Assembly (NCBI GenBank): GCA_937974175.1
Contig: CALJIG010000048.1
Coordinates: 1-12,583, forward strand
DNA from: an uncultured Ignavibacteria bacterium
GTDB taxonomy: Bacteria; Bacteroidota; Ignavibacteria; Tepidaquicellales; Tepidaquicellaceae
Length of the DNA stretch: 12,583 bases
Direction of reading: 5' to 3'
Below the pieces are notes generated by a model. The model was not told the origin of the DNA and made no database searches. It saw only the letters and a program-made list of their open reading frames with translations. The translations under genes and the position numbers were made by a program. Positions 1-6,435 of the stretch are shown in pieces; the first letter of the stretch is position 1, and every line of letters starts with the position of its first letter.

Positions 1-228
1 AACTGTTTTCAAATGAATCATTTTTTTTATTCCAACTAAACTTCTTATATTAATAGGAATCAAACGTATAAATTGCAGCCAAAGTCTCTCTAAAATCTTG
101 ATTTTTAAAAAAAAATTTCTTAATGGAGTATTCAGGCCGTCATAGGGATCAAAAGATTTTAATTCAGTTTCTTCAAAATGAGCTTCAAGCTGAGTAATCC
201 TTTTTTCTATCAACAATTTCAATCTCAA
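1..228 (-). CDS. N-terminal part of a polysaccharide-cluster protein of unknown function (runs off the left edge)
   Basis: An open frame of 76 codons runs uninterrupted from about position 228 to the window edge, directly after the upstream glycosyltransferase gene. The likely start is TTG at 228-226, which overlaps the upstream TGA (227-225) as TTGA. A second in-frame TTG lies at 222, and the only in-frame ATG (21-19) is too late to be the start. The peptide carries the short signatures DPYDGLNTPL (residues 28-37) and PINIRSLVGI (58-67). From memory, a similar pattern (DPYDGLN..., then PINLRPLLGI...) opens a family found in capsule and O-antigen loci. Members are often labelled hypothetical or, doubtfully, delta-aminolevulinate dehydratase, and may have an alpha/alpha-barrel fold. 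No catalytic residue can be judged from this fragment. The tight coupling supports a role in the same surface-glycan pathway. I am confident it is coding, but only moderately confident of the family. Confidence 0.62.
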   Translation of the reverse strand, partial: MRLKLLIEKRITQLEAHFEETELKSFDPYDGLNTPLRNFFLKIKILERLWLQFIRLIPINIRSLVGIKKMIHLKTV

Positions 229-1361
229 CTCACTTCAGAAATTGCTTTTTGCAAAATATTCTGATAAGAAAATTTTTCATTAAATTTTGCATTTGCTTCT
301 CTATCGTAATGTATATTATTTAACGATTCAAGCTTATTTTTTAAATCGTTAAAATCATTATAATACAATCCTGTTTTATTGTTTTCTATCAGATGGTCAA
401 GTGTTGAATCGAACGGAGCTATCGCAAACACTCCTGTTGCCATAGATTGTTGAATGGAAATTGTCGGAGCAAACCAAAGTGAATAATCAGCGGCATTAAA
501 AATTTTATTTGTTTCTTCCGGCGCAGTGAATTTGTGAAGTATAACTTTATTCTTAAATCCAAACTCATTTATTTTTTTTTCAGTTTTTTTAGAGTACTCG
601 GTATTATTAAATCCGGCCAGCAGATAAACATACTCATCGTTCTGTAACAAAAATGCTTTTATCTGTTCAACCCAAAATTCAAACGGTTTACCTTCATAAA
701 TCCTGCTTATTGTTACTATAAGTTTTTTATCATCATTCAGACCTAATTCATTTCTGGCAGCTTTCCGTAAATTCCCCGAATAAAAATATTTATTGGAATC
801 AAAACCCAGTCCGTAAGTTCTTAATTTTTCGTCAAGATTTTTCTTAGAAATATTTTTTAATATTTCAGCAGTTTCATTTGTGTTTGCCAAAATTAAATCG
901 CATCTTTCAAAAACTTTAATATACCATCGCGCCTTTAGCAGGCTGAAAATTACTTTATTTCCTTTTGTCCCTTTGGCATTATGAACTCTGTTTTCAATTG
1001 TTGTATCGCTAAAAACAGAAATAACTTTTGCATTTGAATTAATTTCTTTAAGGAGAAAATAAGGAATACCTGAACCCGGCAGAATGAGAAAAACCAGATC
1101 GGGACTAAACTTACCTATAAATTCACTTAAGTTTTCTTTAGGATAAAACGTATTCTTTATGCGTGTAAGATTTTTAATTCTCTTTACTTCAAATTTTTCA
1201 TTTGAGTCTTCATATCGTTTTTCCAAATCCAAATTGCTTCTGTTTGTAGCAATAACCTTCACCTCATATCCCATTGATGTAAGGGTTTCTGCAAATTGAA
1301 CTTCCTGATATCCAACATGATTTTCGAAGAATGAACTGATTATTAAAATTTTTTTAATCAT
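225..1361 (-). CDS. Glycosyltransferase, GT4-like (GT-B fold), with atypical catalytic motif
   Basis: This 378-residue cytoplasmic protein has the two-domain layout of GT-B enzymes. The N-terminal domain begins with a beta strand and short loop (KKILIISSFFENHVG, residues 3-17), then YQEVQFAETLTSMGYEVKVI (18-37). The C-terminal domain starts with the family signature LIVTISRIYEGKP (214-226), and LLAGF (247-251) is a nucleotide-sugar-domain strand. The segment APTISIQQSMATGVFAIAPF (298-317) sits where GT4 enzymes carry the EX7E motif (usually ...EAMA.G.PVIA). Here the second Glu position is Gln305 and no Glu fills the first. It probably transfers one sugar of the repeat unit to the lipid-linked acceptor. 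Donor and linkage cannot be read from the sequence. The ATG at 1361 follows the LpxD-like gene after 9 bases, and the stop overlaps the next frame. A degenerate or non-catalytic role is possible but less likely. Confidence 0.82.
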   Translation of the reverse strand: MIKKILIISSFFENHVGYQEVQFAETLTSMGYEVKVIATNRSNLDLEKRYEDSNEKFEVKRIKNLTRIKNTFYPKENLSEFIGKFSPDLVFLILPGSGIPYFLLKEINSNAKVISVFSDTTIENRVHNAKGTKGNKVIFSLLKARWYIKVFERCDLILANTNETAEILKNISKKNLDEKLRTYGLGFDSNKYFYSGNLRKAARNELGLNDDKKLIVTISRIYEGKPFEFWVEQIKAFLLQNDEYVYLLAGFNNTEYSKKTEKKINEFGFKNKVILHKFTAPEETNKIFNAADYSLWFAPTISIQQSMATGVFAIAPFDSTLDHLIENNKTGLYYNDFNDLKNKLESLNNIHYDREANAKFNEKFSYQNILQKAISEVS

Positions 1362-1370
1362 TAAAAATAA

Positions 1371-2315
1371 TCAGTCTTCGGATAACAATTCTCTGAATTT
1401 TTCATGTAGTTTTTTTAACTCTACTATCGGTACTGCCGGATTACCTGCCCATACTTCTCCGGAAGGCAAATTTTTTGTAATAACTGAACCTAACCCTGCA
1501 TAGGAATTTTTAGCAAGAGTTAATTGATTTAACGTAGAAGACGATGGTCCCAGCCAGCTGTGATCTTCAATTCTAACACTTCCGCCGACCATATTATTTG
1601 CAGTAATGATACAGTGCTTTCCAATTATTGCATTGTGACCGATATGAACTAAATTATCTATCTTCGTTCCCTCACCTATGATTGTATTTGCAAGCGCACC
1701 TCTGACTACGCATGTGTTTGCGCCGATGTCGACATTATCATGAATTTCAACTCCGCCAATATGTATAAATTTTTCGTACTCGTTTTTTTCATTAAGTTCG
1801 TAACCGAATCCTTCTGACCCGATAATACTTCCGGCATTAATAGAAACATTCTTTCCTATTTTTACATTGTCGAATACAAAACAATTTCCATGAATAACTG
1901 TACCCTCATCTATTTCACTTTTGCCAACATAAGTAAATGGACCTATGTAAACCTTTTCGCTTATCTTAGCTTCTTTATGTACAGATGCGGTAGAATGAAT
2001 TCCGTATTCAACTTTTGGAGAATACAGTTTTTGTAAAATTCTAATTAAAACAAGCTTAGGATTTTCAACTTTAATAAGAAGTTTATCTTTCAAAATACCT
2101 TGTTCAACTTGTGTATCAAGAGAACAAATAATAATCCGCGCTTTGGTTTCAGAAATAACTGCCTCCGGGTTTTGCTTACGCGGGCTTATCCATACTAATG
2201 AATTTTCACCGGCATCCGAGACTGCATTAACTCTTTCAAATTGATTTATATTATTATTTCCTTCAAATTGAAATCCTGAGCCAAGACAACTTTCAATATC
2301 TGATATTTTATGCAT
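1371..2315 (-). CDS. LpxD-like hexapeptide-repeat N-acyltransferase
   Basis: This 314-residue protein has the LpxD domain order. An N-terminal uridine-binding-type domain (about residues 30-100, DAGENSLVWISP at 34-45) is followed by a left-handed parallel beta-helix of hexapeptide repeats (about 105-295). LpxD-like landmarks are GSEGFGY (166-172), VVRGAL (203-208) and HIGHN (224-228). His227 aligns with the catalytic His239 of E. coli LpxD. LpxD proper moves a 3-hydroxyacyl chain from acyl-ACP to UDP-3-O-acylglucosamine in lipid A synthesis and is about 340 residues long. Its usual neighbours (lpxA, fabZ, bamA) are absent here. The gene overlaps the wzy stop by 8 bases, and a glycosyltransferase gene follows 9 bases later. 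I infer that it N-acylates an amino sugar of the surface polysaccharide. A true second LpxD, or the only lipid A LpxD, cannot be excluded from one window. Confidence 0.82.
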   Translation of the reverse strand: MHKISDIESCLGSGFQFEGNNNINQFERVNAVSDAGENSLVWISPRKQNPEAVISETKARIIICSLDTQVEQGILKDKLLIKVENPKLVLIRILQKLYSPKVEYGIHSTASVHKEAKISEKVYIGPFTYVGKSEIDEGTVIHGNCFVFDNVKIGKNVSINAGSIIGSEGFGYELNEKNEYEKFIHIGGVEIHDNVDIGANTCVVRGALANTIIGEGTKIDNLVHIGHNAIIGKHCIITANNMVGGSVRIEDHSWLGPSSSTLNQLTLAKNSYAGLGSVITKNLPSGEVWAGNPAVPIVELKKLHEKFRELLSED

Positions 2316-3633
2316 CCTTTAAATTAATATTTACGGAGTTGTTTTTCTCTAATGAGCTATAAGCTGCAAGCATTGCTAATAAAAAAATAAAAAGCTCCCT
2401 CAGTCTGCCGAAGAAAAAACTTTCCTGAAATAATCCGATGATTATCAAACCAATCCAATAGATTATCATAAACGAAGAAGAATTTTTCAATTGAAGTGAG
2501 TTTACAATTCTATTTTTTTTATTTTTGATAAAAATAATTAATGAATAAAAAGCCCAGCTTATAAAAAGTACCGCACCTATATAGCCATAATAAACAAGCC
2601 AGTTTAAATATTGATTATCAGGGGATGTATATACCTTATCACGGATAAAATCGCCCGTAGTGTATCCGAACAGTCCCTGTTTAACTGAAAGCATATATGA
2701 GGGCAGCCATTGCCATTTATCAAGTCTTACTTGCAGTGTTGGAGGTATACTTCCGTTTTGCAGCAGCAATTTAAATTCATAAAAGCGAATGTAATTATCA
2801 AAGCTGAGATAGTTCGCAACTAAAAAAAATATTAAACCGCTTGTAAAAAATAATCCTGTTATTATTCCGAATATTTTCAGGCTCATTCCTTTCTTCATAT
2901 ATACTACGTAAGAAACTGTCATCAGAAAAAACATTATTAAACTTGCTCTGTTTCCCGTTAAAAATATAAGAGAAATTCCTATAAGAAGGACTACAATACT
3001 CCAATAATTTTTTAGTTCCGTATTAATAAAAATCAGGATAAATAAAGTGAAACAAAGCACAATTCCCATTCCGTTAAAGCTATCGAATATGCTTGTTACA
3101 CGGTTCAGTAATTCAAATTCATAAATATTATCAGTTCCCGTTTTATGCACAACATGATAAAAATTTTTAATAACGTACTCGGCGAAAGGATGGTTAATAA
3201 ACTGTAAAATACCTATGACACTTACAAATAGCACAAAGAAAATGACAATGTAATTTAATATTTTTAAATCCCTTTTATAAAAATTACTATTGGAATTTCT
3301 AAAAAAGACGGTGTAAGTTACAACATACAGAAAAAATAATTTAATGTAGTTTAAACAATTCGCTGCTTCATCCATTCCGATAGTGTAACCTGTAAGAAAT
3401 TTTCCAGCTAAAGATATGAAAACAATCCCTATAGGGATTAAGAAAATTTTAGTAAACGGACTGTCATATTTTAATTTTGTTCCGCTTAAGAGAAGACCAA
3501 TAAAAACAATCAGAAAAAAAATATCAGACAGATATGCATGTTTAAATCTTATTACGGGTCCCAGCAAATAAAAAAACACTACAGCAAAGATCAGCCATTT
3601 TTTCTTTTCATCAGATAAGTTAAAAGCCTGCAT
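2308..3633 (-). CDS. wzy: O-antigen polymerase/ligase-type membrane protein (Wzy-like)
   Basis: This 441-residue protein is almost wholly hydrophobic, with about 11-12 predicted membrane segments (roughly 12-30, 36-50, 62-80, 93-111, 124-146, 186-204, 209-246 as two, 253-274, 342-369, 387-402, 411-425). The longest non-membrane stretch is a periplasmic-type loop at about 275-340. LTGNRASLIMF (225-235) matches the conserved GxRxxL segment of the Wzy/WaaL superfamily (PF04932). SPDNQYLNWLVYYGYIG (337-353) corresponds to the conserved ...N.YL......G..G region after the loop. WaaL ligases typically have a catalytic His before that Asn, but here it is Asp339, which favours polymerase over ligase. 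It would join lipid-linked repeat units on the outer face of the inner membrane. Its ATG at 3633 abuts the wzx stop with no spacer. The gene symbol is by role and context, since Wzy proteins share little sequence. Confidence 0.8.
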   Translation of the reverse strand: MQAFNLSDEKKKWLIFAVVFFYLLGPVIRFKHAYLSDIFFLIVFIGLLLSGTKLKYDSPFTKIFLIPIGIVFISLAGKFLTGYTIGMDEAANCLNYIKLFFLYVVTYTVFFRNSNSNFYKRDLKILNYIVIFFVLFVSVIGILQFINHPFAEYVIKNFYHVVHKTGTDNIYEFELLNRVTSIFDSFNGMGIVLCFTLFILIFINTELKNYWSIVVLLIGISLIFLTGNRASLIMFFLMTVSYVVYMKKGMSLKIFGIITGLFFTSGLIFFLVANYLSFDNYIRFYEFKLLLQNGSIPPTLQVRLDKWQWLPSYMLSVKQGLFGYTTGDFIRDKVYTSPDNQYLNWLVYYGYIGAVLFISWAFYSLIIFIKNKKNRIVNSLQLKNSSSFMIIYWIGLIIIGLFQESFFFGRLRELFIFLLAMLAAYSSLEKNNSVNINLKDA

Positions 3634-4926
3634 CTACTTAGCAATATTTAAAATATTCCAGGGCATTGGTATAAGTTTATTTGAAATGTAAAAAGTTACA
3701 ATATATGAAACTACATTACTTAATAAAAAAGCCTGCGCTGCACCTATTGCTCCGTTCACACTTATAAGCCAAAAGCAAAGTCCTATATTTACGCCGCCTG
3801 AAATTAATGTAATCAGCATAAGCAGCTTCGATTTTTTTTCAAAGAAAATATAATTGACATGCATTTTATATAATCCTGTAAAAGCATATGCGAAACTAAT
3901 CCAGATAATAAACTGTCCTGAGTTTTGATACTTTGCCCCGAGAATAGTTGATGCGGCAAGCGAGCCTGCTACTCCGATTATTCCTGCAAGAATAAAAATT
4001 ATTATATAATAGAGATAAGTTTTTTTAACAATAGATTTTTTTACAGCTTCTGTCGGGTTTTTAAGTTTTTCAAAAAGATACGGTGCAAATGCTCTGTTAA
4101 ACGAATCCTGTATAAGCGAGACCACCATCCCAAGAGTTGCACCTGCACCAAACTCACCCGTAGCAGCTATACCGACTAAGGAATTTAAAATCAGACGGCT
4201 GGCTAAATCTGCTGCCCAGGCACCTAAATTGTGCAATGAAAGCGGTACGCCATAGTGAAGACTGTCTTTTATATAATTTGAATTAAAAGTGAAGTTGAAA
4301 TAATTTCTTCTTAAAAATATAACGAGACTGATACATGAGAACAATACTGCTGTAATAATCTGGCTGTAAACTAACCCTTTCCAGCTTAATCCAAGACTGA
4401 TCACAAAAAATAAATTTAATCCGTTCTTTAAAATAGTATATGAGATCTTAAACGTCCCGTACCTGATGGGTTTTCGAAATGACTGCCATAAATTCGCATT
4501 CAAATCATTAATGTACTGGAAGAAGCATCCTGCGAAAACCCATATAAGCCACTCAGAAGGAAATTTAACAAGCTCCGATATCTGAGGTGAAAAAAAATAA
4601 AAAATAAAAAAAACTATTACAGATAATGAAAGGAATACAATGAAGCTATTAAAGAAATATTGTTTGAATTTTTCATACGAGAGCTTAAAGTAACTGATAA
4701 TAATCGATGCATCAGTTCCTAAAGATAAAAACGGAATAAAAAAACTAAGCAGTGTCTGGAAAGTAACATACAGTCCATATTCATCCGGCGAAAGAAATCT
4801 TGTAATAATTGGAAGAAATAGAAACGGTACTGCCCTATCAAAAACTGTGAAAGCAGTGTATGTACCCGCATCCTTTGCGAGCTTGCTTTCTTTAAGTTTT
4901 GCATAGTATAATTTTGTTATCTGCAA
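3634..4926 (-). CDS. wzx: Polysaccharide repeat-unit flippase (Wzx-like, MOP superfamily)
   Basis: This 430-residue integral membrane protein has the length and segment spacing of Wzx/RfbX exporters, with about 12-14 helices. The N-terminal stretch AFTVFDRAVPFLFLPIITRF (25-44), followed by LSPDEYGLY (45-53), is the typical opening of PF01943/PF13440 flippases, where the first helix ends in ITR.LSP.EYG. Charged residues within membrane segments (Arg31, Asp72, Asp240, Arg244) are usual for these cation-coupled transporters. It should move undecaprenyl-linked oligosaccharide across the inner membrane for Wzy. The start is a TTG at 4926, two bases after the upstream stop. No in-frame ATG exists close upstream, and any later ATG would remove the conserved first helices. 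The gene is directly followed by wzy without a spacer. Confidence 0.87.
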   Translation of the reverse strand: MQITKLYYAKLKESKLAKDAGTYTAFTVFDRAVPFLFLPIITRFLSPDEYGLYVTFQTLLSFFIPFLSLGTDASIIISYFKLSYEKFKQYFFNSFIVFLSLSVIVFFIFYFFSPQISELVKFPSEWLIWVFAGCFFQYINDLNANLWQSFRKPIRYGTFKISYTILKNGLNLFFVISLGLSWKGLVYSQIITAVLFSCISLVIFLRRNYFNFTFNSNYIKDSLHYGVPLSLHNLGAWAADLASRLILNSLVGIAATGEFGAGATLGMVVSLIQDSFNRAFAPYLFEKLKNPTEAVKKSIVKKTYLYYIIIFILAGIIGVAGSLAASTILGAKYQNSGQFIIWISFAYAFTGLYKMHVNYIFFEKKSKLLMLITLISGGVNIGLCFWLISVNGAIGAAQAFLLSNVVSYIVTFYISNKLIPMPWNILNIAK

Positions 4927-4928
4927 TC

Positions 4929-6428
4929 TTAGCTGTTCTTTTCCCTTACTATTTTTTTAATCATATCTATGCCTGCCTTAAAATTGTTTTCATTATCGTT
5001 TAAAAATGCCTGTTCTCTTTTTTCATTTATCGCTTTTACATCTTCAAAGAAATTATCTTTACTTGAAGAGTATTTTGCTATTCCCGATTCAATTTGTTTA
5101 TTAAATAAATCAGCGCCGGTTTCGCTCAGCAGTATACTTGGTACTCCCATCATTTCGGCTTCCAGAACCGTGCTCGAAAATTCCGTTACATGCAAATCCA
5201 TATTTTTTAATACCAACGGTAACGGATACTCGGTAACGTTTTGCGTTATTACATTTTCAAAATTGTATTTTACAAGCTTAGCCAGGACTTTGCCTTGAGC
5301 ATCAGGATATTGCGGGTGAAACCGAAACCACCATTTCCAGTCTTTCGGAGAGTTCTGAATCGCATTAAACAACAATTCACAAATTTCAAACGAAGCCTGA
5401 TGTGTATATAAAATGTTCTTTGAACTTTTATTTTTTTCTTCTGAAATTTGGCTTTGAAATTTTTTTATATTATCATCTTCATAATTTATTTCCAGAACGG
5501 GATTCCCACCCGTAAAAGCCGAGTACAAATTGTCTGAGTTAACAATCCACTTATCTATATTTTCTTTTTCAACATTGCTCCAGCACCAGAAAATGTCCGG
5601 CAGCAATTCGTATCCGTTATTTGGTATATTTGTCCAGCTTGAAAACAAAAAATCATTTTCAGATTGAACTCCATGCTGAATATCAATTGTCCTTATTCCA
5701 TTTCTTTTAGCAGCTAACAATAAGCCCATAGCTATATAAGAATAAAATCCTTCCACTATTACCAATGAGGGCTTTGTCTTTTTTAAAATCTTTTCATATA
5801 AAGCGGAATAATTTAGAACTCTTAAAATCTTTTTGAGAAAAAAATCCATAGGAAGATTTACTCTTTTCAAAAAATCATCAAATCCTTCTGGTTTAAAATG
5901 CTCTGCCTTTTCAAATTGCTTTTGAAAAAGAACATTTATATTCATTAAATTTATCCCTGCGCCGATGTATTTAGAAGGACGGTATCTTGGAATTTTTTTA
6001 ATTGTATCTGGATATTCTAATACCAGTGAATTAAAATTTTCTTTTTCTAAATAATTTATAAATGAATCCGAAAAAGGGTTAAACCATTTTTCACCGAGTT
6101 TATAATAGCGGGTTGAAGATGCGTTTAAAAATACTATTTCGTATTTTTTTTTAAGACTTTGATTGTTGGAAGAATCAGAAATCGAATTATATAATGAATT
6201 ATATATAGTTTGAAGTGAATCAGAAACAACTGACGAGTTTGTAGAAGTTAATTGGTTTTTTTCTTTTAAAAAACTTTCCTGTGATAATTTAAGACCGAGT
6301 GCCACTCTTATTACAGGCCAGATGTGAAATCCAAACAGTTTCCATTTTGAAACGGGGAATTCTCTTTCTAATTCATTGAGGAAATTTAAAATTGAAGAAG
6401 GTGATAAGTCTTTTTTTTGTGAATTCAT
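4929..6428 (-). CDS. GT-B-like surface-polysaccharide glycosyltransferase (capsule-synthesis type)
   Basis: This 499-residue soluble protein has no signal peptide. The N-terminal segment has W37 and WPVIRVAL (37-44), a pattern I associate with a class of large glycan-assembly proteins. The rest looks like a GT-B fold. LVIVEGFYSYIAMGLLLAAK (222-241) and IDIQHGVQ (248-255) resemble the QHG turn of epimerase-like and capsule glycosyltransferases. LPDIFWCWS (276-284) is followed by TGGNP (306-310). The C-terminal half has WWFRFHPQYP (366-375) and VTEFSSTVLEAEMMGVPSIL (414-433). This last stretch is the family's E/S-rich donor-binding turn and is also seen in CDP-glycerol and KpsC/KpsS-type transferases. 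It likely adds a sugar, or possibly a phosphopolyol, to the repeat unit. Donor and acceptor are not predictable. It begins with ATG 7 bases after the asparagine-synthetase-like gene and ends 2 bases before wzx. Confidence 0.72.
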   Translation of the reverse strand: MNSQKKDLSPSSILNFLNELEREFPVSKWKLFGFHIWPVIRVALGLKLSQESFLKEKNQLTSTNSSVVSDSLQTIYNSLYNSISDSSNNQSLKKKYEIVFLNASSTRYYKLGEKWFNPFSDSFINYLEKENFNSLVLEYPDTIKKIPRYRPSKYIGAGINLMNINVLFQKQFEKAEHFKPEGFDDFLKRVNLPMDFFLKKILRVLNYSALYEKILKKTKPSLVIVEGFYSYIAMGLLLAAKRNGIRTIDIQHGVQSENDFLFSSWTNIPNNGYELLPDIFWCWSNVEKENIDKWIVNSDNLYSAFTGGNPVLEINYEDDNIKKFQSQISEEKNKSSKNILYTHQASFEICELLFNAIQNSPKDWKWWFRFHPQYPDAQGKVLAKLVKYNFENVITQNVTEYPLPLVLKNMDLHVTEFSSTVLEAEMMGVPSILLSETGADLFNKQIESGIAKYSSSKDNFFEDVKAINEKREQAFLNDNENNFKAGIDMIKKIVREKNS

Positions 6429-6435
6429 TCAGTTG

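Noticed and set aside
1371..2315. Calling this gene lpxD outright
   Set aside because: The domain match is good, but the glycan-operon context and absence of lipid A neighbours make a dedicated sugar acyltransferase at least as likely.
2798..3004. Alternative-frame open reading frame on the minus strand within wzy
   Set aside because: It is fully inside the polymerase gene and has a composition typical of a shifted AT-rich frame.
4719..4904. Alternative-frame open reading frame on the minus strand within the flippase gene
   Set aside because: It lies inside the conserved N-terminal region of the flippase and has no own features.
4969..5298. Open frame on the + strand
   Set aside because: It is antisense to the well-supported glycosyltransferase gene, has no recognisable domain and no spacing that would fit an independent gene.
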